From contig CAYQTO010000072.1 in assembly GCA_964420455.1 (NCBI GenBank), positions 1 through 16,947 on the forward strand: a stretch of 16,947 bases of DNA, read 5' to 3'. Under the pieces are notes generated by a model. That model did no database searches. It was given only the letters and a program-made list of their open reading frames with translations, and was not told the DNA's origin. The DNA is from CAYQTO01 sp964420455. GTDB taxonomy: Bacteria; Sumerlaeota; Sumerlaeia; SLMS01. Of this stretch, positions 8,501-14,005 are shown one piece after another (positions within the stretch are counted from its first letter, which is position 1; each line of letters starts with the position of its first letter). The position numbers and the translations under genes are program-made.

Positions 8501-10951
8501 GTGGACCTCCCAGGTCCAATCCTCGAGCGTCAGCGTATCGTCCCCAGGCCCGGCGGTGATCGCATCAACACCGGTGAACGTCATGAAGCCGTCCTCGGTC
8601 CGTCCGCTGGAGGTCCCCGACGAGGAGTCCTCGATGATGTAGTTCCGCGCCCCGGTGCCCGGCGACGTGATCCCCAGCCCGTCCGAGGTGCCATTGAGGG
8701 TGAATTGGATACGCGGGATTTCCGCGGCACTTAGTGGCGGAAGGATAATCTCGTCCTCGAGTCTGTTCCCCGTAAAGTTGACCGCCGACAGGTTGGTGAA
8801 CGCGCCGGTCGTAACCCCCGAGAGATCGAGCACATCAACCCCCTCAAGGGCCCCGATTCCCCCCGTGTAGGTGATGGTCGTCACGCTGGAGGGGGGGACG
8901 TTGACCGGATTTCCGCCGTTCTCCGGGCGCTGACCATTGATCTCCACGCGGCCGCCGTTTACCGCAATCACCGCGTTTGTGTTTCGGAAGGCGTTGAGCG
9001 TCAGAACCCCGCTCGCGTACGTGGCGACCGGGCTCCCGACAACCTGAATGGAGGCCGGGCCGACGGATCCGAAGCTGGCGGGATCAATGATGTTCCCGAG
9101 CGGGTCGCGTATATCACTGTTGGTCACGAGATCCGCAATCAACTGGCCGCTCCCCGTCCCGACGTTCACGACAACTTCCCAAATCCTTCCATCACCGAGC
9201 GCCTGCACAGACTCCACCGAGGCCCCCTGGGTCTGGGAAGCGGTGAGGTCGAAATGCGAGGGGAGCACGTTTTCGACGGGCTCGTTAAAGCTCACAAGAA
9301 ACGTTGTCGTAGGGCCGATGGTGTCCGTTTCGGTGCCCTCCAGCTGGGTAACCGATGGCCGCACGCGGTCGAGGTTGTAAAACTGCTCCGAGGCGATCGA
9401 CGTCAGCCGGAGCGGGTTTCCCCAGTCGTCGCGAACCGACGAGAGGGCACCGCTGTTCAGGCGAGCACCGATTCTTCCCTGCGTGTTGGAGGTGGTGCGG
9501 ATCGTGACCGTATAGGCGGTGGTCGGTTCGCTGCCTACGGGGACGACGGACTCGATGCTCAAGCCCGTCACACCGTCGGGAGAAAAGGGCGAGACATCGG
9601 ACGTCCGAAGTCCCGAGACGGGTTCATCGAAGGTCAGCCGCAGGTCAACGAGGGCGTCGGCCGTGGGGTTGGTCTCAAGGCGCTGGGTTGTCCCTGGGCT
9701 CGGCCCGGACACGTCGGAATTGCTGTAGATCAGGTGCAGGGCGCTGTCGCTTGCATAGACGATGTCCAAGTCGCCATCGTTGTCCAGGTCCGCCAGGTTC
9801 ACCGAGCTTCCCGCGAGGTTTCCTCCAACGGTGCGCTGGGTCATCGTGACGTTTCCACCGCCGATGGGCTCGATGTCCAAGTGCAGCAGCGGCAACCCAT
9901 TCACGGACCGCGAAAGGATCACGTCGCTGTCGCCGTCCCGATCCACGTCCCCCGCTGCGAGGTACTGGACCGAGGGAATGTCCCACTCGTCCTTCTTGGT
10001 CCAATCCATCCCGTTGCCCGAGTTCCGCCACCATCCAACCACCGACCGGTAAGTGGGAAAGAACTCCTCCCAAGTGGACACAAAGTCCATGTTACCATCA
10101 TTGTCCACATCGACGGGAATGATATCTCGCGGGTGGTCCATCCCGCCGAAGGTCATCCGGTGCACGCCAAATTCAGTAAAGTATTTGTTATCTATGTCGG
10201 TTCTTCTGTTATGGAGCCGCACCTGAATGTCGGGCTGGCCGAAAGCATTCGGTTCGGAGTTCATCCAAAGGAGGTCCGGCCATCCGTCGCTGTTGAAGTC
10301 CGCCGTCGAAAGCCGGTAGTATTCGCTCTCGGCATTGTCGATGCCTGAGAACTGCTGGGTGCTCCGCCGTGTGACTCGAAAACTGTTTGTCGCCTGCTCC
10401 CAATACATGAACGACATGTATCCGGGGGCATTACCATCAAAGAAGACGATGTCGTCCTCCCGGGTGTCGAAGTCGAGGTCCGCGATGGCCATCACCCGGT
10501 CGGTTTCCTTCCAATCGCCGGACATGGTATCGCTGGCGCTATCGGAAGAGATCACACTGGAGCCGGCGGGCGATGTGCGTCCAAATTGTGCAAGGCGCCC
10601 TTGAATCGCGTGCCTGGTGATCATGAACCGGCTGGAGTTCGCGGAGGCTGCGTCCTCCCAGATCTCGATGTCGCGGATCGTCCCGAAATTTCCACTGAGG
10701 AAATTCCCGACGTCGTAGGCGCCATTGGGCTGCCGCACGAACCGGAAGGCCACGCCGCTGGTGTTCACCAGGGCGATCTCGGGAAAGCCATCCCCGTCCC
10801 CGTCATGGACGTCGACAGGGCCCCGCCAACCAGCGTAGGTGGTCACTCCGCTCCATGGGACCTCGCGGGCGAGTGCCGCCGGAACGGCCAGAAGAAGGGC
10901 GAACAGCAAGGGGAAGGTGTGGGAAGGGGAGGAAAGAAAGCAACGGCGCAT
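2531..10951 (-). CDS. Giant exported multidomain protein: FG-GAP/VCBS, Ig-like, RTX calcium-binding and novel repeat regions
   Basis: This encodes 2806 residues. The start is ATG at 10951, with AGAAGG at 10966-10971. Residues 1-28 are a Sec signal peptide ending ALA before RE. Residues 45-410 hold six FG-GAP/VCBS-type calcium loops (for example DGDGDGFPE, DVDNDGNMDF, DLDNDGDLDI), probably a beta-propeller. Two Ig-like domains span about 425-530 and 531-640, each with an F-(D/N)-E-P-V motif. About ten RTX nonapeptides cover 858-947. Residues 1371-1807 are eight tandem copies of an approximately 55-residue beta repeat. Residues 1830-2140 match no family I recognise. An FN3-like domain covers about 2381-2456, a charged helical stretch 2457-2565, and two putative Ig (He_PIG-like) domains 2594-2676 and 2685-2775. 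The mature protein has six cysteines in three close pairs (1377/1382, 1871/1888, 1961/1975). No PEP-CTERM, LPXTG or type IX tail is seen. A surface or matrix adhesin-like role is inferred; no catalytic domain is recognised. Confidence 0.85.
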   Translation of the reverse strand: MRRCFLSSPSHTFPLLFALLLAVPAALAREVPWSGVTTYAGWRGPVDVHDGDGDGFPEIALVNTSGVAFRFVRQPNGAYDVGNFLSGNFGTIRDIEIWEDAASANSSRFMITRHAIQGRLAQFGRTSPAGSSVISSDSASDTMSGDWKETDRVMAIADLDFDTREDDIVFFDGNAPGYMSFMYWEQATNSFRVTRRSTQQFSGIDNAESEYYRLSTADFNSDGWPDLLWMNSEPNAFGQPDIQVRLHNRRTDIDNKYFTEFGVHRMTFGGMDHPRDIIPVDVDNDGNMDFVSTWEEFFPTYRSVVGWWRNSGNGMDWTKKDEWDIPSVQYLAAGDVDRDGDSDVILSRSVNGLPLLHLDIEPIGGGNVTMTQRTVGGNLAGSSVNLADLDNDGDLDIVYASDSALHLIYSNSDVSGPSPGTTQRLETNPTADALVDLRLTFDEPVSGLRTSDVSPFSPDGVTGLSIESVVPVGSEPTTAYTVTIRTTSNTQGRIGARLNSGALSSVRDDWGNPLRLTSIASEQFYNLDRVRPSVTQLEGTETDTIGPTTTFLVSFNEPVENVLPSHFDLTASQTQGASVESVQALGDGRIWEVVVNVGTGSGQLIADLVTNSDIRDPLGNIIDPASFGSVGPASIQVVGSPVATYASGVLTLNAFRNTNAVIAVNGGRVEINGQRPENGGNPVNVPPSSVTTITYTGGIGALEGVDVLDLSGVTTGAFTNLSAVNFTGNRLEDEIILPPLSAAEIPRIQFTLNGTSDGLGITSPGTGARNYIIEDSSSGTSSGRTEDGFMTFTGVDAITAGPGDDTLTLEDWTWEVHLGAGNDTVVYDRNLTLTASLENPQSIAPGIVTLTGAENILGGALGDSITGNGGGNLLDGQGGNDSIFGRDGADILRGGGGNDTIEGEGGNDTLDGGSENDTLRGGPGNDTLIGGPGDDSLLGGPGDDVYTIGASFGTDTLTENAGEGLDTVDFSSLPVSATLELGASLRRLSAGAEGQLDLTANTVERYRANGSPFTYTISEAPPSGVSIAGTGNSNGTVNLGPGLGGDVSIDEVAGQGTDTLDVVATASADNLKISATNVEWNGSFAVSFTAAVEAISVEAGAGEDTLELTPNINSSFSIDGGPGTDELIINSTDVENLVVLENGDGTGTIQQAGFASIPFTGIESVTVDGALTTLNVGSLTVDAEAIIKTGPTTWRAVPPVTLNGLVDYPSGPDLQIDEAAETIIGSGALELGSVPEQDPLLLANGPFAIDATSGVMIPTNGAGFLTISNVDVTLDSATIRASDVTIDGSFADGSLLNTSFEGMVLSPDTGVSILAGIFYTGLGGQQRPFAPTTEDFRADGFDLLFEGPTYPGIEGWSLGLTATNGAISFTGSIIANCNGSDCIEITISQPQFFEDGSVRLPAATLTGLPGGTVSLAGVLVSPSLVSIDSGSIEFDGSLSVTLEAGTFTAEGIEIGSGNLTAPGGVDLSLTNLVVSPAGFSVESGAITISQVSLTLENMGYSATDQAFQAGLASGAIASVGSITIEGFEVDGLGNVSATGGSIVTPQVTLALSNPEFEPNRIFIGTATVAGTPTYGASNFLFEVRDLSILPGQVSLQSGTVQINSYSIELLEGDFSAIGISVAAATLEAGAVAIALEDFSADSSAINLGTGTLEISNLVLSLEEFRFETAPIRVEAALVSGVVGDLGSASIEGLRIDQTGNVSATGGTFTAGPIDVALLGADFQPDYVFAASARLNVNGQGIDVTNVYIDSDGAWVEGALMTVATVSLEIANGDFRPRGFRADLADLIVENFGQVLVEDVTIGEGGVRLGRGRFEFAGLTVDVESGEPEDGGGGIALAAFVELPSNLSGASTGADFIVRGDGGFVLEAFELCFPQSNVRASRMILPRVCFLYDQGPPELFDGSASFRIPAVITLDANFRILDGQLDRIGVGLFDLNKPIGNTGAFLQDITAEAGNLARIERCGSTDIPVLGVRQWCGMPPLYIQGSMGITAGPRVFGQSLLTGTLTAYFDESLMALEGVARVLIMDVGGAYVVVKWTGGDAGTRFGGFFVYQYIIRGEGEAFIGFNGSVSGWATVGVVIPESVPLVGGKSLAELGASFQNNPVKVAAWAQVLAWKVIVSVGGGSVDFDVEKELLRPWEVPLRYQVADKSVDGAAVAFHENLLIESREYRDAAGKSPEGKQNLHTVDIQGEGMAIVRINYENEGADPSFTLVSPDIEPFTPEDYPLDAFDPNQPAHWLANTATRDAGFLLPTPKQGTWTVLVDNPEELGDYVIELIRQDRQPDVEITNVVADGASLGVGYTVEDDNAPTTVSLFLDRDRAGFDGSQLGSSNVGGNGPGVFTHDLATSPVQPGLYYVYTIAEDGVNPPALRYHDAPVFLAHPDAPPTIGAVDATIAGGTGVVAFEPLEDETGISYRVDATPDLETLHYVVGASVPAGSNIGVLDDLETGRSYRFTVKAIAEVETSEEKRRVGLEILREAAKPYLDEEKTAAKGTTMRDLLPEMRTRIAALGGKALFEPRGLESLAQQAAMTALHNHRAAKMATPNPVFDKAWAEHLASRGTAAKNDEFPEEEFILVESFDLATDTALARSGTPGNSIPIITSSPTTVASPNEPYVYTVEAEDADNDPLGYTLVEGPVGMTMSPAGVLSYTPIIEGAEQVVLEVSDGTDTVRQEFVLHVATLEVPGDLRFVSVPPTEGIPGTTWTYTPDVEGGLPALGREFTLLEGPTGMALDPATGALTWETPDAPTEPARVTLLVRQEDQTLDFEMEDAQSFTIDVDGTLDQNPAGPDPTRVDQWDVFEVSSPVDKRP
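5531..6841 (-). repeat. Eight tandem ~55-residue beta repeats inside the giant exoprotein
   Basis: Protein residues 1371-1807 divide into units at about 1371, 1427, 1481, 1537, 1595, 1647, 1703 and 1756, each 52-58 residues. The shared pattern, written loosely, is (S/T)-G-x-hydrophobic, then alternating hydrophobics as in VxLxL, then x4-F, x4-I-x-V, x2-A-x-L, a Gly turn, an I-x-I strand, and G-N-V-S or similar. Some units also show a higher order of 166 residues: 1484-1568 aligns with 1650-1734 without gaps, including NVSATGG in both. The DNA copies have diverged, so this is an old protein-level repeat rather than a recent DNA duplication. The alternating hydrophobic pattern suggests a beta-solenoid. 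Confidence 0.75.
8111..8380 (-). repeat. RTX nonapeptide calcium-binding repeats (about ten) in the giant exoprotein
   Basis: Residues about 858-947 read as consecutive GGxGxDxhx-type nonapeptides (for example GGGGNDTIE, GEGGNDTLD, GGPGNDTLI, GGPGDDSLL), the calcium-binding parallel beta-roll of RTX proteins. Degenerate RTX-like pieces also occur near residues 798-826 and 1099-1127. RTX proteins are classically exported by type I secretion without an N-terminal signal; here a Sec signal peptide is present instead. Confidence 0.9.
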
Positions 10952-11454
10952 GGGTCTGTCGGTATCCTTCTGGGCGGATGCCCCCCAGGTGGGGGGGAAG
11001 TGCTAATACAGGCTTTCGCATGCTTGACCCCTCGCTGTTCGAAGTCTCGTTCTCCGGTCAAGGCGTTCGTTCCGAATTTGTCGAAAATTTAGGAGGGATC
11101 CGACAAGGAGGCGATGCTGATTTCGGGGATTTCCCCGAGACAGCCGTTCTTCCACCGGCGACACTGGTACGATAACCACAGAGGTAACCGGTTGAAGCAG
11201 ATCTGCGAATCCAGCTTATCATGCAAATAACGGAAAATTTCGATTCCTTGCGGAACGGATTGAAGTCAGCAGTCTGTTGTAATTTAAATATGGTGGCACA
11301 AATTTCAGCCAGATTTACCCATCCATAGTGGCAGGTAAAGGCAAGCGAATCATCCCTTGGAAGGCATGGAAGCCCACCATGCGGGCCTTCTTCCCAGATT
11401 GCGGCCGGTGGTCGCCAGACGGCCGGAGGGAGCTGGTGACTGTAATGTTGAGGG
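10952..11454. other. Non-coding interval between the giant exoprotein gene and tRNA-Ser, with an AT-richer island
   Basis: No ORF here has a ribosome binding site or protein-like composition. The stretch of about 11190-11340 is clearly richer in A and T than anything else in the window (for example AATTTAAATATGG near 11281-11293). The exoprotein promoter probably lies at the 10.95-11.06 kb end. No repeats, integrase remnant or second tRNA were seen. Confidence 0.5.
10966..11008 (-). promoter_or_regulatory. Candidate promoter -10 and ribosome binding site of the giant exoprotein gene
   Basis: On the minus strand, AGAAGG (10971-10966) lies 14 bases before the ATG, a slightly long spacing. TGTATTAG, with TATTAG at 11008-11003, resembles a -10 box 52 bases before the ATG, but no good -35 is seen. 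Between them sits a C6/G6 hairpin (10981-10986 with 10991-10996, loop AGGT) in the presumed 5' UTR, without a T-run. Confidence 0.25.
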
Positions 11455-11545
11455 TGGCGGACAGGGTGGGATTCGAACCCACGATACGGGGTTACCGTAT
11501 ACACGCTTTCCAAGCGTGCGCCTTCAGCCGCTCGGCCACCTGTCC
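11455..11545 (-). tRNA. tRNA-Ser (anticodon GGA), CCA encoded
   Basis: The minus strand folds as a class II tRNA. The acceptor GGACAGG (11545-11539) pairs with CCTGTCC, followed by discriminator G and an encoded CCA (11457-11455). The D-arm region GCCGAGCGGC and TGAAGGC is typical of bacterial serine tRNAs. The anticodon stem CACGC/GCGTG holds the loop TTGGAAA, with GGA at 11511-11509, reading UCC and UCU serine codons. A long variable arm ATACGG/CCGTAT separates it from the T arm GTGGG-TTCGAAT-CCCAC. The length is 88 bases without CCA. Confidence 0.97.
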
Positions 11546-11560
11546 GCACGCAGGATCGGG

Positions 11561-11589
11561 AGAAGACGTGCTACCGTGGTGTCCGTCAA
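11561..11589 (-). promoter_or_regulatory. Possible promoter of tRNA-Ser
   Basis: On the minus strand, TTGACG (11589-11584) is five of six bases of a consensus -35. Seventeen bases later TCTTCT (11566-11561) sits at the -10 position but matches only three of six. The spacing to the tRNA 5' end at 11545 is right for transcription starting a few bases upstream. Confidence 0.3.
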
Positions 11590-11778
11590 TGCGAATCGCG
11601 GATTGCCGCAGACGGAGCACGGGTCTCCCCGCGCCGCTGGCATAAGTCTGGCACCCCATTCACGCGTCACAGGGAATTGGACCTTGCCCACCAGCGCTCC
11701 GCGCCCGTTAGTGCCTCCCTTGGCTGTTGGCAACCAAACGCCTACCCCTCGCAGAAAGGTTCCTTCGGAGATCGACCC

Positions 11779-12015
11779 ATGGCGGATAAGACAAATCGGC
11801 TTCCCGAAAACGTGCCCGGCAAGTTCTATGTGGACGACCAGTGCATCGACTGCGATGCCTGCCGCGCCACGGCGCCGGATAACTTCTCGCGCGACGATGA
11901 CAAGGGCTACTCCTTCGTCTCGAAGCAGCCCGAGAACGAAGTGGAGTTCCAGTTGTGCATGGACGCGCTGGAGGGATGCCCGGTCGAGGCGATCGGCTCC
12001 GACGGCGACGAGTAA
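11779..12015 (+). CDS. Small single-cluster ferredoxin (4Fe-4S type)
   Basis: This encodes 78 residues, very acidic at the C terminus. The ATG at 11779 is chosen because GGAG at 11767-11770 precedes it by 8 bases and the first residues lead directly into the fold. The motif C22-x2-C25-x2-C28 (CIDCDAC), followed by A-x-APDNF, and a distal C67-P form the usual ligand set for one 4Fe-4S cluster, as in Fer4_13/Thermotoga-type monocluster ferredoxins. A fifth cysteine, C60, lies seven residues before C67, a place where some monocluster ferredoxins have a cysteine outside the cluster. The role is cytosolic electron carrier, partner unknown. It appears to be transcribed alone and is followed by a terminator shared with a convergent gene. 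No hydrogenase, nitrogenase or oxidoreductase partner is adjacent. Confidence 0.88.
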   Translation: MADKTNRLPENVPGKFYVDDQCIDCDACRATAPDNFSRDDDKGYSFVSKQPENEVEFQLCMDALEGCPVEAIGSDGDE

Positions 12016-12068
12016 CGCCCTGCCGGGGCCAACCGGCCCTGCCATACCTTTCCCTCCCGACTTCCCCC

Positions 12069-12107
12069 GGGCGGGCCGGCCACAGTACCGGCCCGCCCGT
12101 CTCGTTT
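12069..12107 (+). terminator. Terminator of the ferredoxin gene
   Basis: GGGCGGGCCGG (12069-12079) pairs perfectly with CCGGCCCGCCC (12088-12098) around an 8-base loop and is followed by GTCTCGTTT. It starts 53 bases after the ferredoxin stop. The last Ts overlap the stop codon of the convergent acyltransferase gene (TAA read from 12108-12106). Confidence 0.7.
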
Positions 12108-13077
12108 AGAGCCGCCAGAGCCGCGCGAGGCCCCGCGCCCGGTAGCCTCGAACAAGCACCTCGAGTCGCGGGCGGAACTTCTTTTTGAACGCCGCCACCG
12201 ATGGCGTGTTCGCGCCCACCCAATCGTACAGGAACGGCCCCCGGCGGGCGACCAGCGCATCGGTCGCGAGCGCCTGCAGGAGGGACGGCGCACCGGAACC
12301 CGTTTCTCCTGACGCGTGCCGGGCCGCACCCACCATGTAGGAAACGCGGGTGACATCCCATGCGAGGAGCGCGGCGGCATGGGGAACGGCTGCGTCGTCG
12401 ACCAGCGCGAAGGGTTCGGCGCCGAAATCTGGCGAGGCGGTGGTGAGGTCGGTCGTGGCGAGGGCGCGGACCGCCGCCGCACCTGCCTGTTCCCCAAGGC
12501 CCTGTCGCGCCCGGGTCTGTTCCCAGAGCGACGCCAGGGCCTCGACGGCCTCGGGCCCGGTGAGGAGGCGCATGCCCGCCGACTCCGCCTTGCGCGCCTG
12601 GCGGCGGACATTGTTTTCGGCCTGCCGCAACAGGTCGCCTTCCCTGCTGATTTCCGAGAGGTAGTTGTAGTGGGGCCTGAGGCGCCATCCCGCCCAGGCG
12701 AGGCCGCGCGCATCGACGGCATCAGGGCCCAGAACGGCGTCCGCGTAGCCGACGCCCGCGGGGATCGCTGCGGCCACCGCGGCGAGCGCGTCGCGGAGGA
12801 AGGATTCGCCCCCCGCATCGTTTGTATAGACAAGGCCGGCGAACGTTCCCGGGGTGGGGGAAACCCAGCATAGGACGGCGCGTCGCCGCCGGACATGGAA
12901 AGGCATGCCGGCGACCAGCTCGCTCCCGGAGAAGACTCCGAGGAGTAGCACCGGTCCGGGAGCAGTGGCCCGAATCCACGCGGGGTGGTGCACAAGGAGG
13001 CGGCCGGAGCGCTCCCAGAGGGCGATCCAGGCTGATTCCTCCGATTCATCGAGGGGGCGTGCTGTAAAACGCGTCAT
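12106..13077 (-). CDS. BioF2/FemAB-like GNAT-fold N-acyltransferase
   Basis: This encodes 323 residues. The ATG at 13077 is preferred over upstream in-frame starts because the 41 extra residues look untranslated and family homology starts near residue 4; the ribosome binding site is weak. Features of the Acetyltransf_6 (BioF2-like/CelD) family are visible. The N-terminal region has HHPAWI (30-35). A basic helix NNVRRQARKAESAGM (155-169) precedes a helix ending in TRARQG. The C-terminal half has a strand DVTRVSYMVGAAR, a helix LLQALATDALVARR, and the closing YDWVGANTPSVAAFKKKF (284-301), where a final K-x-x-F is typical. Such enzymes acylate amino sugars or peptidoglycan precursors and often sit near polysaccharide genes. 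The substrate is unknown here. It is divergent from the two-gene membrane-protein operon, with a 138-base shared promoter region. Confidence 0.75.
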   Translation of the reverse strand: MTRFTARPLDESEESAWIALWERSGRLLVHHPAWIRATAPGPVLLLGVFSGSELVAGMPFHVRRRRAVLCWVSPTPGTFAGLVYTNDAGGESFLRDALAAVAAAIPAGVGYADAVLGPDAVDARGLAWAGWRLRPHYNYLSEISREGDLLRQAENNVRRQARKAESAGMRLLTGPEAVEALASLWEQTRARQGLGEQAGAAAVRALATTDLTTASPDFGAEPFALVDDAAVPHAAALLAWDVTRVSYMVGAARHASGETGSGAPSLLQALATDALVARRGPFLYDWVGANTPSVAAFKKKFRPRLEVLVRGYRARGLARLWRL

Positions 13078-13215
13078 GAGCGGCGGTCTTGTTCTCTTTT
13101 GAACCAATCCAAGTCGAGGCGAGAAAGAAAATAAGTGTTGTGCACAAGGGAGGATGTAAAGCTCGATGCCGCTTGTAGCGACAAAGCCGAGAAGTCCCAT
13201 CTTCGGAGGTTTGCC
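13078..13215. promoter_or_regulatory. Divergent promoter region with a 10-bp palindrome
   Basis: These 138 bases separate the acyltransferase gene (-) and the two-gene operon (+). TTGTGCACAA at 13138-13147 is a perfect palindrome of a size bound by dimeric regulators. TTGAAC at 13099-13104 could be a plus-strand -35, with only a weak -10 (AGAAAG at 13122-13127). The region is locally A-rich. A strong ribosome binding site, GGAGG at 13205-13209, serves the plus-strand gene. Confidence 0.3.
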
Positions 13216-13995
13216 ATGGCAGCAGACGCTTCAGGCGCTGCGTCCGGCGACTTGGAGGCCGTCGAGCGGCGCTTGGGGGAACTTTCCCGCAAGCTCGACG
13301 AGGTCCGCCAGGCCCAGTCCAGCGCGAAAATGACCGCCCGCCTCATCACCGTGGTCATCGTCGTCGTCGCCCTTGCGGGGGTCACCATGCTGATCATGCC
13401 GATCTGGTCAGCCTACCAGAACCGCGAACAGTACGCGGAAGCCATGCAGGCGGAGTTCAGTGAACGCATCGCTCCGATGTTGCAGGAGGAGGTGCAGGCA
13501 AGCCTCCAGGACATTGGCCCTGAAATCCAGACAGCGGTACAGGAGAAGATTGACGAGCGGCGGGAGGATCTCGTCGCGGCGGTCGATCTGAACACGATGC
13601 TTCTCTTCGACAACCTCCAGCAGTTCGCCGAGACCTCGCTGGCGGACGCCGCGGTGGAAATCGAAATCGCGGTTCGCAACGGCCTGACGGACCTCCTCCC
13701 ACAGATCGACGATCCGGCCCAGCGCGACCTCATCATTGGCAACTTCTCCACCGCCCTCGAGGAAGCCAGCAAGGAACTCGTCGAGGAGAAGCTCGATCGC
13801 CACGTGACCTCTCTCGCCAATATCGAGACGCAGATGCGCCTCATCGAGACGCCGCAGGTGGTTGCCGAGATGAACGACGTGGAACTCGGAGAGGAATTGA
13901 ACCGGGTGCTCTCGGAGTTTGGCCTCCTCGCGCTCCAGCGTTCCCTGACACCCGAAACCCGCGAAGCGCTGGCCGACCTGGCCAGCGAGGAATGA
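13216..13995 (+). CDS. Membrane-anchored helical protein of unknown function, first gene of a pair
   Basis: This encodes 259 residues. The ATG at 13216 has GGAGG six bases upstream and is preferred over the earlier in-frame start at 13135. The layout is clear. Residues 1-12 are small and disordered-looking. Residues 13-30 form a short coiled coil with hydrophobics at 13, 16, 20, 23, 27 and 30. One transmembrane helix spans about 41-63, preceded by K38 and R42, so the N terminus should face the cytoplasm. About 195 strongly acidic, helical residues follow outside the membrane. There are no cysteines and no recognised domain or catalytic motif. The next gene has the same architecture and its ribosome binding site overlaps this stop, so the two are co-translated and probably work together. 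They could be a scaffold, a sensor-like pair or envelope-spanning spacers; I do not recognise the family. Confidence 0.8.
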   Translation: MAADASGAASGDLEAVERRLGELSRKLDEVRQAQSSAKMTARLITVVIVVVALAGVTMLIMPIWSAYQNREQYAEAMQAEFSERIAPMLQEEVQASLQDIGPEIQTAVQEKIDERREDLVAAVDLNTMLLFDNLQQFAETSLADAAVEIEIAVRNGLTDLLPQIDDPAQRDLIIGNFSTALEEASKELVEEKLDRHVTSLANIETQMRLIETPQVVAEMNDVELGEELNRVLSEFGLLALQRSLTPETREALADLASEE

Positions 13996-14005
13996 GGTGA
14001 CCCAA

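Noticed and set aside
9254..10348. 364-codon plus-strand ORF antisense to the exoprotein N-terminal half
   Set aside because: It is the same codon-aligned shadow effect; the minus strand encodes clear FG-GAP motifs.
11221..11328. 35-residue plus-strand ORF in the AT-rich island
   Set aside because: No ribosome binding site, codon use unlike the neighbours, and no recognisable features.
11058..11549. 163-codon minus-strand ORF
   Set aside because: It overlaps the whole tRNA-Ser gene and reads through non-coding sequence.
11720..11737. Imperfect palindrome TTGGCTGTTGGCAACCAA upstream of the ferredoxin gene
   Set aside because: The arms match only in part and there is no promoter signal to anchor it as an operator.
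12823..12834. 12-base word TGTATAGACAAG shared with 14777-14788
   Set aside because: One copy encodes Tyr-Thr in the acyltransferase gene, the other is beside a terminator; the match does not extend and no common role is apparent.
13154..13159. ATG immediately followed by TAA after a GGGAGG run, as a start-stop regulatory element
   Set aside because: The purine run abuts the ATG too closely to act as its ribosome binding site; probably chance.
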